The position numbers and the translations under genes were made by a program. This document shows positions 49,000 to 61,750 of a stretch of 64,000 nucleotides of DNA, piece by piece. The stretch comes from Daphnia carinata. Lineage: Eukaryota; Arthropoda; Branchiopoda; Diplostraca; Daphniidae. Positions within the stretch are counted from its first letter, which is position 1, and every line of letters starts with the position of its first letter. Under the pieces are notes generated by a model. The model did no database searches and was not told where the DNA came from. It worked only from the letters and a program-made list of their open reading frames with translations. Location: contig NC_081336.1 in the NCBI RefSeq assembly GCF_022539665.2, positions 9,524,778-9,588,777 of the forward strand. The letters are read 5' to 3'.

Positions 49000-49694
49000 G
49001 GTGCTGCTTCCATTGAAAAAATGTGGTGGCTCAATGGCAACGCTGCCACACTCCTCCCGTCTTTGTCTAAAAAATCCCGATGAAGCTCCGGACCTCCATT
49101 TTACCTACCCACGGAAAGCAGAGGATATTTTCCGAAGAAACAATTATACCAGTCGTCAAAGATCACCTGAAATCATTTTATACTTTACGTTTCCAACTGA
49201 TATTTGACTCTGTTAGCAATTGCAAGGGCCATTGCTTGATCGTTGATATACCAAGGTAAATTATGTAACAGGCACAAACAAGCACAAGATAACAGAATTT
49301 CGATATCAATTGTCGACCTTTATTACTTTTACTATCTTTATTTATGATGTACACATTTTACTGATACACAGAAACAATGTTAAAATTTAAGTGGTTTTCA
49401 TCTACATGTCAGTCATTAGTTGATTGCTCATTACATTGATTGTACGTGGCACATTCATATCACGAATTTTTAACTTGGGATACTACGACTGTAACGACAA
49501 CCTAAGAGAACGAGTCTCACTAGTTACGCATCTTAAGTATTTTGATACTGAACTGGCTCACACATGCAAGCTTAAAGGTACACCAAGCACCACATGATTG
49601 AACGAGCAAAAATCCAATGAATATCATTGAATCATATTAAATATTAGGTACTTTACAAGCAGTAGAAATACATGATGCTGCTATTGCGGCTGCT
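49000..49694. other. Flank between DNA element and aquaporin
   Basis: 49012-49140 is the right-hand part of the repeated block interrupted by the element; it shares GTGGCTCAATGGCAACGCTG and CCCGTCTTTGT with 54843-54890. The rest is the 3' flank of the aquaporin gene. I see no further gene. Confidence 0.5.
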
Positions 49695-51072
49695 TCACAT
49701 TGGCGTGACTATGCTGCATCCAATGTATTCTTCGTGGCTTTGCCTCCTTGTCACTTTGATGACGTTTGATTTGTTATCGGATACGTTGGTCATTGCGTAT
49801 TCGAAGTCCACCATCGGCAGTTGCGAATCCGTTCCATCTGTTCCGACCGCTGGTCGTTCGAACCGCAAGAAAACGGAATGAAAAATGCCAACGCCGAGAA
49901 GGGCTCCCACATGTGGCCCGACCAGGAAAATCCAAAACCAATTGTAGCCGCGGAAGCTTTAACCAATGATTTTCTTAATTAATAAAATTTATCCTAAATA
50001 ATTATAGTTAAAAGTTACCTAAATACGCGAGATCCCCATCCTCCGAAATACGTGACTAAACGAGGAGCCAAATCACGAGCCTATTTTCAAAATAATAGAA
50101 ATGAAACGATTTAATGAATGTCATTAATTGATAATCACAGGCATCACGCAATAGTACCGGGTTAAGAGCGTAGCCTCCGTTAGATCCATAGGCAACGCCG
50201 ATGGCCAGCAAGGTGAAACCGATGTAGAGCGGCTGCAAGAAATTGGGCACTTTTGAATATCTGGAGTTGGTCACAACGCAAATGATCAGCATGAAGATCA
50301 TGGTCGATAAAATCTATCGCAAAAATAAAAGAGTGAATGATTTATTATGACCGTATCGATTTTCTATTCCTAATTTAAGAATACCTCTTCCATTAGGCCG
50401 GTAACAACAGATGAATAAGGGGTTGGATAATTAGCGAAAATGGCTGCCGAACCCGGTTCCGGTTCGGATGAATTGGAATTGATTCGAAACTCGCCGTTGG
50501 TTTTCCTTATAACTATGGCTTCTGTAAATGTAAGGAACAATGCAACGCTCATGAGTCGTTATATTATGGTATTATTTGTACCGTAGTAGATGCCTAGAAC
50601 AGTGCCGGAAGCAACCAGAGCTCCAGAGTACTGCGCTAACCAATAGGCAGGTAGCCTCTTCCAGGGGAAATCTTTGGCCACGGCCAGGGCCATCGTCACG
50701 GCCGGATTCAAGTGACCACCTGTAATAAAAAACAATTGAATCCTGTTAACTTTAATCTTATTATACTAACACAAATACCTGACGCTTTGGACGAAACGAA
50801 GATTCCTAACGAGCAACCTAAAGCCCATCCCCAGTTGATGGTAAAGTAATCGCCTTTCTTGCCATTAGTCAATTGCGATTGAGCTACGCTGCCACTTCCA
50901 ATTGTCTTTAAAAATGAATGTTTAATTGAATTGTAATTGATAGGCTCATATTAATCCCAATACTCACGACGAGGATAAAAGTGCCAATGAACTCTGCCAA
51001 AACGGCTCGAATCAGACTGGGGAAATTGCAATTAGTAGTAGACGAGTTTTCATCTCGTTTATCGTTCGCCAT
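49695..51072 (-). CDS. Aquaglyceroporin
   Basis: Six-helix membrane channel for water and small polyols such as glycerol. Start MANDKRDENSSTTNCNFPSL; exons in phase give AVLAEFIGTFILV (helix 1), GWALGCSLGIFVS, GHLNPAVTMALAVAKDFPWK with the first NPA, YWLAQYSGALVASGTVLGIY, MIFMLIICVV, YIGFTLLAIGVAYGSNGGYAL, and a second NPA split by an intron, restored as NPARDLAPRLVTYFGGWGSR. The Asp directly after NPAR is the mark of glycerol-transporting aquaporins. The product ends after a hydrophilic tail of about 60 residues. A strong minus-strand donor (GTAAGT) at about 51289 suggests an upstream 5' UTR exon. It appears to be the intact relative of the exon debris in both segmental copies. Confidence 0.93.
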
Positions 51073-54000
51073 TTTCCGACTGTCCTCAAATTTGAGCGTT
51101 AATTTTCTTCTTTATCTACAAAATGCAATGAAGAAAAAGAAACGTTACATTTAAATGGATATCAGTTACAGAGTAAATGCATATTGGAAGCCAATTGTCA
51201 GTTCAATGACAACAAATAAACCAAAACAATGGCAATAATAACATATAGAACAACAGGCCGGCCATTATACAGAGGTGTTTTTCCAACTTACATTGAGCTA
51301 TGAGCAACAGCCAAACCAGAGCGAGCCAGACGCGATTGTAGGACTGAATGTCAGGAGGTTTCCCGTGAATCTGGACGAAAGCAGTCAGCCATCTCCTTAT
51401 TAATAAGGCAGACGAACGTGAATGGCCTTGGCAATGTTTTTGGTCAACATCTGTTACCCAATCGAAAATCAATAACACGCCAATGAAAAACACAAAAAAA
51501 TTAAATAGCTGGGCATTCATCACGGGCTTTAATGAACGTGTCGATTCAACATCAACGTGACTTTACATGCACGACGACTACTAATCAAAGTGTTGTCGTC
51601 GAGAGAAGGTTCCCGTCGATGACCCAATCGCCCCACGAGTCCTGTGATAAAGCGACCGTTTCCTACTTTCACCCATTCTCAATTAATGAGAGAAACTGCG
51701 GATTTTGTTGCTGTAGGCTGCGATGAAGCTCGGGACGAATAACAATGTCAACAGGCATCGCCTTTGCTTCCCTCACGTATGGACAGGCGTGTTGTTGTTT
51801 ACTCTGTGGGTACGGTTTTAGAATGCAAAATATATTCCTAACGCGTACATCCATTTTCACTTGATTTTGTGGATTTGCGTGATTAGAGATCGACTGCCCA
51901 AAATGCAAGTGAAAAACGACATTCAAATAAGCATTAGACAAAAAGATTGACTTCAACGTGGTCTGTGTTGGCATGACAACAAACTTGGACGAATCATCAA
52001 CAAGATGACGTACGTGTATACATAACAGGTCCAAAAGGTTGTTTATTAAGTTGGTTAGTAACGTGAAAGGGACATTCCGTTCATGCCATTTTTTCTTCTC
52101 GATTTTTAAAACGACTTTGTAAAGCAGCGAAATGCACGGCCACGGGCCATTAGGAAAAACTGAAGGGCATTCATCCCGTGTGCGTAAAGGGAGAGGACAG
52201 AAGGTCGTAGAGTACGCCAATGATGCAAACGCATACCCTTATGTATCGTCTTTCAAAAGCAATTCTGACTTTGATTAAAATTTCAAGTGTGTTCCGTTTA
52301 ACTGAACGTAGAGCGATAGTGGAGAAGAGGCTAAAAGAATTCGGTTATAATAGTTGATAATTAGATTTGATATCTACCGGATAAACAAATGATAGAAGAG
52401 AATCTATTCAAAAATATTACTCCCGGACATGTTCTATATGTTAAGTGTGTTGGCGAATTACTTCAGATGACATAAACATAGTCTCGTAATTTGTCGAACA
52501 AACAAAACGAGGAAGGCCACGACCTTTTTTGGTGCGTTGTGCATTTCTATCTAAATAGTAGAAATTACAATTTCGAACGCGTTCAGTCAGGTTCGCTTTA
52601 CTGCCAATCATTAGCGCCAACATGAATCAGGGCTCTACGTTCCACAGAATCGTTAATATTCAAAGCCCAAAACCGATAAAACGTGTTTCGCATTTGCAAC
52701 TTTGCAATTAACACTTCCACGCGCATTCCCATTTCTGATCACGTTCGACTACCTGAGTGAAATCAAGGACGTTGATAGCAATTTAGATCATTAGGGCGGC
52801 TAACCACTGGGAATCCATTCAATTAAGTATAAAGACATAAAAATTAAATATGTTAGAAAAAATAACGATGGAAATCAATGGCCGAAGCAAAGAGGTAATA
52901 AGCAGGCCCACACCCTTGGCATAGAAAAAAACATTCATCGGCATTCATCGACGATAGCCCATTGGACAGGTAATTATACAGGGATCGGCCCCGATGGGAC
53001 GTAATCGGTTCCTTGCCCCGCCCCGAAAACCCCAGCGAAATGGCGGAGAAATGACTACAATCGATTGTTGTAATCGGGGTGCGCACCCCAACTGAAACCC
53101 AAAGGGATTCGGGGCGAAAATTCATTACCTGAATTTTAAACATTAAGAGGCTGAATTCCAACTTCTAAACAAAAGCCAAAAGTCAAGGCTGTGTTCATTC
53201 AAGGTGGATATTGTTCTGATCGATTGCTGCACACTACATTGCACATACATACAGTCTACTCGCAGCGAATATTAATAAATCCTTGCGGTTAATTTGGTAA
53301 ATAACGCCTTGTACGGAACAACTGCAATTGAATTCAAATCATTCAAAAACATTCGGATAGCGGACGTATTGATTGAATACCCAATGCGATTGGCTATACT
53401 TGGAATGGCGTTGAATGAGAGATCAGCACTGCCCATTAAAAATTTAAACTCAATCGACTGACTGTCACACAAACATTGACATTAGCGATTCTGGAGACAT
53501 ACCAAGACCCGCACGGTCTTCCCTGGTTTTAGGAAAACTACTAATAGTTGACATTATAGCACCCATGGATTTTGGTATTGTCTAGAGTAGATGTATCGTT
53601 ACATTTACTTCAGACAACCATTCTTTCAACAGATACCCAACTAACTAGTCCACTAAGGTTTGAAACACGTAAGATCACTTAAGGAAACCAGTTACTTAAA
53701 AATTGTTTCAATCTTATTATTCCCAGGTCAAATGTGAATTGTTACAAGAAGCAAAACTGAGGCTAACCGGAAAATAAGTTTTGATGCATTGGTAACCCCT
53801 CATTCAATTCACCCACGAGCAGGTAATCACAACGTATAACAAAGCGGATGCACACCTTGTGTTTTCTGACCGTCAATGTGGTGTAAAATTGAACTGGCCA
53901 TTGATGAGATATCAAACAGCAGAATGCCACCCAAATGGGCCATTGCCCAACACCTTAATAGCTTAATTTCTACATTCCATGAACTATACGCCAAACGAAA

Positions 54001-54099
54001 ATCAGGAAGAGGATTGTAAAATACAATAATAAAGCTATGGAAAATAGCAGTGGTAAAAATATGGACTTACCCAGGCACCTAATTGAAAGTAATCACCTC
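51073..54099. other. Intergenic region upstream of aquaporin
   Basis: Contains the likely 5' UTR exon of aquaporin near 51290-51530. Frames at 51203-51523, 51669-52220 and 52853-53161 (minus) show no domain and no convincing splice structure. I see no other gene. Confidence 0.5.
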
Positions 54100-54960
54100 C
54101 ATTTTTTCTTCTGTTATTCTTATTTTTTATTATCTTATTATTTATGTTGTTATTCCAGTCCAGCTACCTAGAAAAAAAAATTAAGATAAACCAATTCAAT
54201 TCCACACCTTTTCAATATGCAAAACATATGGCCAGTCTTACGAAGAAGGTCATGGTCTCCATGTTTAACGAAATCAAAACTTGAGGTTGCTCCTTCAGCA
54301 CCATATGGATATATAGTTTCCTAGAAAGAAACAAAATTTGAGTTAAACATTACTTCCATTTAGTTTAAAACCATACTGCATACTTCATTCATGGGTCCCT
54401 TGACCCAAAGTTCACCCAGTGTCCATCACCTCTCTGATTCTTAACAAGAATATACCGAGACGACTGACCTCTGAACAAATGATCCATCTCCTTGTTTTAC
54501 TTTTGTCAATTGGCAGTTACTGTACAAAGAATAGGAGAGCTAAGCAAATGATACGAAAATATAAACCTTTCCAACACATCGTGGAAATAACGACGTTGTA
54601 GCAGCAGACCACATTACCTTTAAACCATTGTGTCATTCGAGGTTATGGTAGGCGCGAAACGCCATTTCCACTCTCGGTGGAAGCGATGCCAGCCTTAATA
54701 AACCTGCAAAAAAAATCGAAGAAAAAATATAAAAGAGATTTTGTAAATGGAGACAGCTGAAATAAATCCTCTACAAAATAATTTTATTTACAATAAATTG
54801 TGGTATTATTATACTACAATAATTTGTGGTACAATAAAAAAGTTGTGGCTCAATGGCAACGCTGTCACACTTCCCCCGTCTTTGTTCCAAAATCTGGCTA
54901 TAGCCCGGCGGCCATTAAAAGATCCATTTTTCGCGCGCCTTTTGGAAGGAACGGATGTGT
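54100..54960 (-). repeat. Third, diverged copy of the 45040-45720 unit plus its continuation
   Basis: The block lines up with 45300-45720 and 62200-62540 (GGCGCGAAACGCCATTTCC in two copies, the AAATGATNCG word and the same order of features). It continues into the GTGGCTCAATGGCAACGCTG segment that in copy 1 lies beyond the 3.17-kb element. It therefore shows the uninterrupted arrangement. Confidence 0.6.
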
Positions 54961-55392
54961 TCCGATGAAAGTAACCAACACATGGGTAGAGGTAATATCA
55001 ATTCCGTTTTAACATGTTAAAACAATGGATGACAGAAATCCTAAAAAACTCTATAAACTTAAGTTCCGAAATTTAAAGTACAGTGGTACTTCTGTTTCTG
55101 CAACAACTTGATAGTCTCTTACCATTTTTCTGTGATTTTGTACAGAACAGACCAAGCGAGTAATTTTGTATCAAGCCAAGCGAGTGACGGTTGCTATTCC
55201 ATGTTCTTAACGATTATGCTGAAAACCTCATTGAATTATACATCGCTGCATCAAAATAAGTATTTTGGTACGTAATTAAAGACAATTGTTTATTTTGTAT
55301 TGATGGGATTATTCAACATTTGGAAGTGAATCAGACAAATAGAAGTTTCCTCCAAACAAAGTACAGTCATGTTTTACAATAAAGCTTTAAAT

Positions 55393-55670
55393 TTAATTGT
55401 CCATCTTTTTCAAGGCCTTTTCCAGCCTGTCGAGAAAAATGGATGCATGATGAGGTTGAAATACCAGCGACGGACGCAAACGAACAGCAACAGGACCAGC
55501 TCCACCAGATTGAACACCTAAAACAATAATAAATACTTGGTAAGTCAAACAGTTTTTAACAAGATGATCAAAAGAAGAATCAATTCTCACCTTCGACCTT
55601 TAACTGTTCGACCAATTGATCGCGTTGCGCCATGGAACCGCAATCAAAAGCGCAGAAAGTTCCACGACCT
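55393..55670 (-). pseudogene. 3'-terminal two exons of GABA transaminase (fragment)
   Basis: Exon 55591-55670 encodes GRGTFCAFDCGSMAQRDQLV and exon 55393-55517 encodes GGAGPVAVRLRPSLVFQPHH through ALKKMDN and a stop. This is the recognisable C-terminus of 4-aminobutyrate aminotransferase, a mitochondrial PLP enzyme that degrades GABA. No upstream exons with the PLP-lysine region are found; the segmental duplication begins within about 20 bp upstream. The fragment is about 68 residues, so it cannot be an active enzyme by itself. Intact splice sites and reading frame suggest recent truncation. Confidence 0.8.
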
Positions 55671-56195
55671 CTTGAAAAGTGAAAGATTATTGTCGAATCA
55701 TTAAATTTAGTAGCATAATAACCTAACGATAAATAGGGCAACATACCTGTTTGTGCAGTAAAGTCAAATATTCGACACACGCAACTTGGTCGTTAACATC
55801 AGGAGCGGAACTTCCTATTTTCCCGCCATAACTTCAGTTTTATCTTTATTAGTCATTCAGTTTTATGCTTAATCAATTATGTTAAGCTTTTTATGTTTGT
55901 ACGCAGTTACACATTTTTGTTAGCCTTTCGAACACACAAACATCATATTGTGATGTATAATGTAGATTTTAGGGCTCAAAGTTTTAGGCGATAAATGCTG
56001 AATGCACAACATGAAAGAACGTTCAAAATTGGGTGCATATCGCTTGCCAGGATAAGCCAAACGTTAGAATTAAAGCTCCGATGGCTTACGAACGTCGTTC
56101 CTATAAACACGTTCGAACAATTAGGGCACAGTGCAGACTAGGAATACCTTCTTTGAGTACATGGAGGAAAAGAAGGGAATCTAAAGGAAAAATCT

Positions 56196-57165
56196 TTACT
56201 GCAGGTGTTGCATCTCCTTCCCTTTTCGCTCTGCTTCGACGGCATACTTTGATCCAGCTACTGTCTCAAAGTTGAGTCTTCTTTCAGCAATATGTGGCAG
56301 TGTACCAGTAGGTGTACCCTGTGCAAATCAGATCTCCAGAATAACGAAATGAAAAAACATAATTTTAAACTGTTTAACTTGCTTACCCAATTCAATAGTG
56401 AACCACTGTCATCCACTAGTACAAATGTGTTGAAAGTTGGCGGAGTCCTAAGTCAGATAGATTGATAAAGAATGTTTGTACGTAAATAATTAATAATGTA
56501 CCACACAAGTTTGAATGCAATTCTTGATTTAAACTGAATGTGGGCAACATCCTGAGGAGGTTCTTTGTTACATCCAATCATACAAGTACTCCAGGAACCT
56601 CCAGGTCCTAATTCTTCAATAGATGCAATGCGAATGCCTTCTCCTAGGCGATTGTTATAAGCAATACCAGCAACCTTGCCTTCATTGTTATTGTCAGCTT
56701 CATCTCCACGCATTGTGGTCAGGTCACACTACAATTAAAATAAATCAAATTAAAAAATACCAATTTAATTATCTTCCAGAGCTCTACGTGATTGAAGTCG
56801 TTGAAAGAGTGTCCAGTGTAGCCTTTTCCAGGTCTCACATTTGATAGATCCTTGAGACCACCAGCCCAAAGAATGGAACGTCTAACATTTTGCCAGTCCT
56901 GACTCAGTTGCTCAGGTGTTAGGGATTTCACTCTCTTGTGAACGTTTTGAAGACGCGTGACAGCTGTGCCAGGATACAATGAATCTATTAGATCACTGGA
57001 AGTGTTGCTTTGTGATGTAGATTCCATTTCTCTTGTATTCCTTCCTCCTTCTGCAAAGATTGGCATACAAGCCTTTGCCGAATGTGTGATGAAAGCACTT
57101 GTTAGCAATAGGCCGAGTCCTAGAGAATGGATGTTTTGGGAACTTATTTTATGAAGAGTTTGCAT
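56196..57165 (-). CDS. Secreted protein of unknown family, duplication copy 2
   Basis: Paralogue of the gene at 40362-41332. It begins MQTLHKISSQNIHSLGLGLL with the same signal peptide. The four exons are intact and the splice sites conserved. The product ends KYAVEAERKGKEMQHLQ and TAA at 56196-56198. Differences from copy 1 are mostly single substitutions, for example TVEEGKNAREM against FAEGGRNTREM in the N-terminal part. The function is unknown. Confidence 0.8.
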
Positions 57166-57700
57166 GTTACTTTAGTTTGGGTTAAATATTCTCTCAAATG
57201 ACTGAAACTGAGCATAAGTTAATCAAGCGACAAATCGGAAATGAGGACGTCTGTGCTTTGTAGTGAGTTTCTGCCAGTCTTCTGCTCCACATGAGTTACA
57301 TAACACAGTTCTTATGCAACAGGCATATGAAGAAAACTACCAACTTTGGTGCTTTTTTAAGCTAATTATCGATTTAATAATTAACAGCACACCTGCAAAT
57401 TATGGAAGTGTGTTAAACTTGGGTGAATAATAATAATATAATCGAGTTTTCAAAAACAAATTTGACACTTGAGACAACAGGTAGTTCGCCATCTGTTGAG
57501 GTAATCAGAAGCAGCGGAGCGAAAAACTCTGTGCCAATAAAACAAGTTTGTTTTTAGTAAACTCGGTAACATTTCATCGTGCAAATTGCCGTTAAAATAT
57601 ACATTCTGAAAAGATGTATAGATTTCTAACTAATTTAATTACCTCACGTCTTCTTCTAAGGTCGGGTGTCCATCAAATACGACCTGCAGAATGTCGATGT

Positions 57701-58898
57701 TCAGAGCGGGTCAGGCAAGAGGCATTGATCCCAATCCGGCCAGAATCGATCCTTCATCCTCTCGCAAAACAGTTTCAGATTTCGCAGTTCACCTTTGACA
57801 TTGTTTAAATTAATAAAAATATGGAGATTGAACTATTCAAACATACTGTTCAAAAGACTTTCGAATGGAGATCCCGGCATGTTCCAAACCACCTGCGCCA
57901 GCATTCCAAACATTGCACAATCCAGCTCGACAGGTTCTTCCCCCATGAAATACGATTTACTTCCTTCATTTACAAACAATTCGTTACTAGTAGATCCAAA
58001 GACTCACAAATGATTCCATACCTAAAAAATGCGACATGGCTCGCAGGTCTTCCATTCCTATTCCAATCACCTCCTGTTCCGTGTGACGGCCCAGTCCTTG
58101 CCCGATAGCCTGGCTTTTCATTCGTCTACATACCAGCGGTATTTTCAAACTGAAACGTGGGGCAAACGTGGCGTGGATCTGGCGAAGAGTATTCCCTTTC
58201 GTGTAGACCCATCGCCATAAAACTCCCGTCCTTTATGTCGACATGAAATTAAATATTATTTGATTTAAAGACATTAGCAATAAAGAATTTTACCAATAAA
58301 AATGTTCTTCTGTCATGATTTGAAAAGCTCTGGCAGTAGCTTTCTGTTCAGGAGATAAATGGGCACTAAAGTCCTTTTGGAACTTGTCAGCTAAAATTTC
58401 CAGACAAATTTGCGAATCTCCAAAATCTTCTCCGTTCAGTGTTATCCAAGGAGTTTTATTTTTCATACTTTTCGGCTCGGTAAAATCATTCTAAATAAAA
58501 GTTTGAACAAAACATGAATACGAAAAGTGGTACTGATTGTAGAAAGTACAAACCTCGTAGTGGATGCCGGCCATACGTAGATACGTTTCCAGTTTCAGTG
58601 GGAATGGCGAAATGCTGGGAGTGAATTTGCCTCTCGGAAGTTGATGGAGGATGACCACATCCTTTGGTGCTGAATTCCATTTCTTCCTTAAAATTTCCAA
58701 ACAAATTAATTAACATTAATTGCTACATTATTTTAAGAAATTAAATTTGTATAAATGCCTTAGCTGAGACTTTTCGTAAAGGGTGTACACCTTGCTGGCC
58801 AAAACGTAGAGACTTGCAGCGACGCCTGCACTTGCAACAATCAGACCACGTTCATCATTCCAAATGTCAGTCAGCGATTCGATGGCTTGTTCCAGCAT
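57701..58898 (-). CDS. fax: Failed axon connections (fax)-like protein, copy C
   Basis: Complete third fax gene. Exon 1 encodes MLEQAIESLTDIWNDERGLI and a membrane helix (VASAGVAASLYVLASKVY). Then come KKWNSAPKDVVILHQLPRGK, LKLETYLRMAGIHYE, KTPWITLNGEDFGDSQICLE and ATARAFQIMTEEHFYW. The C-terminal half has GLGRHTEQEVIGIGMEDLRA, YFMGEEPVELDCAMFGMLAQ and WPDWDQCLLPDPL followed by TGA. The donor of intron 1 is ambiguous: GC (AAG then GCATTT) or an upstream GT, both in phase. In duplication copy 1 only exon 1 of this gene survives. It is closer in sequence to copy B than to copy A by eye. Confidence 0.87.
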
Positions 58899-59679
58899 TC
58901 CGGCAGATGTACGACTTGTTTATACTGGCAAACGTAGCAAAGGATCTAAAAAAAAAAAATATCAGATCGCACATTGATCACACAAGGTGTATGTGGTACG
59001 TTTGGTATCAAGATAAACGTGCAAAGTCGATATTAAATAAACGAGATACGATGCCAAGCCCAAAACAAAAGAGACCAATCGAAATGGATGTCTCACGTTT
59101 CGTTTGCCATGCCCATTTGCTTAGTGACTGCATCGTTTTGCATTTGGCCTTACGTTAATCGATACGACATAAAATTTAAAAAGCAACGGGAGATAACAAG
59201 AAAGCATTTCACCTGATACTAAATTCACAAAATTGAAAATTAAAGAGGAATAATTAAAGAAAATCAAATATAAAAGACCTAACGACAAAAGAAATGGCGT
59301 GAAATGCAAATGTGTACGAAAACGTCCATCGTTGTTCGCATCAACATAATCATTTCCCCCTATTTCTTGCCGAGTTCATTAATTGTTTGTCTTTAATTAC
59401 TCATGGGTTTTAACCTTTTATCTTTGACGTAAACATTTGTTTTCCCCAGCTTTTTATCCTTTTGCACACGACGAACGTAAAATCGCATTGGCTCCTATGG
59501 GTTCTATCACGATGGCAAATGGGTTTACCACATTTCGTCATACGAATTACAAATTATCATGGAATATCTCTAAACACACACACCAGATACAGGACCCGAC
59601 TCATTTGGGTTCTATAAAATGGCGGTGCGTCTGTGGCACACGGACGAACAATTGAAAAAGCCATTTGGGACTTGAACGA

Positions 59680-60815
59680 ATGACTCCATTTACGAAGATG
59701 CAGATGATCATTTGTTTTACTGTTTTGCTGGCTTGTTCCATCAATGCTTTAACTGTGGACGAAGAGCTCACGCAGCTGCGTGAGAGCTTTGTGAGTAATA
59801 TTTCTTATTTAATGATTCGAAAAATTTCATTCATGGGCCTGTTTCAAATTCAGTTTGAAATGCGCGGAATTTTGGCGGAGAAAAGCGGCCGAATTGACGC
59901 CCTGGAACTTCAAATTGCTCAGTTAACAGCTAAAGTGATTCAATTGGAGAGCGTGGAAAATCAAAATGCAAGTTTTAATTCTACTTAATTTAATTTTCCA
60001 ATTACTTTATTGAATTATCTAATATTCCAAACAGAAGATTCTAATGGAAGAAATTGCCCGGCTAAATCAAATGCGAAAATCGAAGGATTTCAATCGAGCA
60101 AATGAGATCATGGACCAGCCATCAAATAAGGCAATCGCCCAAATGCCAACATCATGCGCGGATCTAATTGAAATTGGTCACACTTTAAACGGACTATACT
60201 CTGTCATGGGAAGTAAATCAGTGGAAAGCGTTTACTGCGATTTTACTATTACCCCAAGCGATCCAGGTAACATTCAATCTCTTACCATTTAATAAAAATC
60301 TATAAAACAAAAAATGTTTCCGATCGCTTTAAGGTTTCGAGACGTGGATCGGCCACGTCGATGTCAAATCATCGCCAACCTATTTCTTTGTGCGCAGAGG
60401 TGAATATTTTAATGGAACACGAACGCCCATCCTGTTCGACATTGAAACACTCAACGAGGGCGCAGCTTACGACAAAACTACAGGCATTTTCACGGCACCC
60501 GTAACTGGGACATATTTCTTCACTCTCAGTGGATCGGCCGCCTTTCCCACGACGTATTACCAGTCTAGACATTTCTTTCATATTGGACTGTTTAAAAATG
60601 AGGAAGTGATGGCCTACGCATTCCCTGACGAAGCCGACGTCTACTATCAGTACGAAGCGTTTTCGCTGCAATCAACACTTGAATTAGTGAAAGGCGATAA
60701 CATTTCGATCCAAATTGTAAGCATGTCGGTAGGCGTGTCTTTGGTGACAGGATTGTACACCCAATTTAACGGGTTCCTATTGAAGGAAGATGTTTCGCAA
60801 TCCCTAAACTGGTAG
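59680..60815 (+). CDS. Secreted C1q-domain protein with coiled coil, copy 2 (intact)
   Basis: Four exons. Exon 1 encodes a signal peptide (MTPFTKMQMIICFTVLLACS, cleaved near INA). Exon 2 (about 59854-59967) is a coiled coil (IDALELQIAQLTAKVIQLES). Exon 3 starts KILMEEIARL and holds PTSCADLIEIGHTLNGLYSV with VESVYCDF, a short fibrinogen-like cysteine segment. Exon 4 is a C1q/TNF-like jelly roll (TGIFTAPVTGTYFFTLSGSA ... GLYTQFNGFLLKEDVSQ). Such proteins form trimers and act as secreted pattern-recognition or adhesion molecules; the family is expanded in Daphnia-like crustaceans as I recall. Intron 2 uses a GC donor (AAT then GCAAGT); a GT donor would break the frame. Confidence 0.88.
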
Positions 60816-61494
60816 TGGGCGTTTTCGATCTTGCAAGATTCGATAGTGGGTTCCAAGTTTGGTAGAACCGAAAGTAGATACTTGATTAGAATTTAAAATG
60901 TTTCATTCTAATAGCAATCGTAGAGTTGGATCCCTTTAGAAATGTTTCTAGCATTTAACCGATTTTGTTCTTAGAAGATGAATACAAGAGTCATTGGAAT
61001 ATGTTAAATACGACAGCAATACTCCTTAAATTATTTTCGAGTGTTATTTACATCACGTACACCAACAAACCACTGCGGGGTTAGTTGCATCTAAGGCGAC
61101 GCATGAAAATAAATGAAACTGACCTGTGAACAAAGGGATTCTTTTGTAGCGAACAAAGCGGCAACGTCAAAGGCAGGAAGACCGTTTGTATCGGGATCAG
61201 CTGATCGTGAACAATAGACTGTTCTTCGCGAAAGTAGCACACACCGTTATGGAACAAAAATGTTGAAACTGTAAACAAAAAGAATGGGTTGCATATTTTT
61301 AGACATAAAAAAAATTACAGCTATGAAAACTTATCACCGTAACGGACTTCATCACAGGCTATAAATTATTGAAACTTTTAAGTAGGGTAAAGCGTACAAT
61401 GCAGAACCAAATGTAGCAGCGAAAGCTTTAACTTTATACATTTGTTTAGAATTAAAAGAGTCATAAAATTGTTCTCAAACACAAGCTCATCTGA

Positions 61495-61750
61495 GTTCTA
61501 TCTTACCTAAATACGCCGAGCTCCCATCCTCCAAAATACGTGACTAACCGGTGAGCCAAATCCCGAGCCTGTTGTATCCAAATGTAGGCAATGAATAAAA
61601 AAATTTATTGTCCGATAAGTGTCATAAATAAATTCGTAAAACAGTTGTTTTTGCTATAGTAACTGACCGCGTTAACTGTGTAAGGTCCAGGGGAAATCTT
61701 TGGCCAGGGCCAGAGCCATCGTCATTGCCGGGTTCAAGTTGTCACCTCAT
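61495..61750 (-). pseudogene. Aquaporin exon debris, copy 2
   Basis: Same two exons as in copy 1: the post-NPA segment ARDLAHRLVTYFGGWELGVF (about 61500-61562) and the first-NPA exon (about 61670-61745, NPAMTMALALAKDF, then stop). The debris was therefore present before the block was duplicated. Confidence 0.78.

Noticed and set aside
51669-52220. 183-codon minus-strand ORF upstream of aquaporin
   Set aside because: Composition and content show no domain; probably upstream non-coding sequence.
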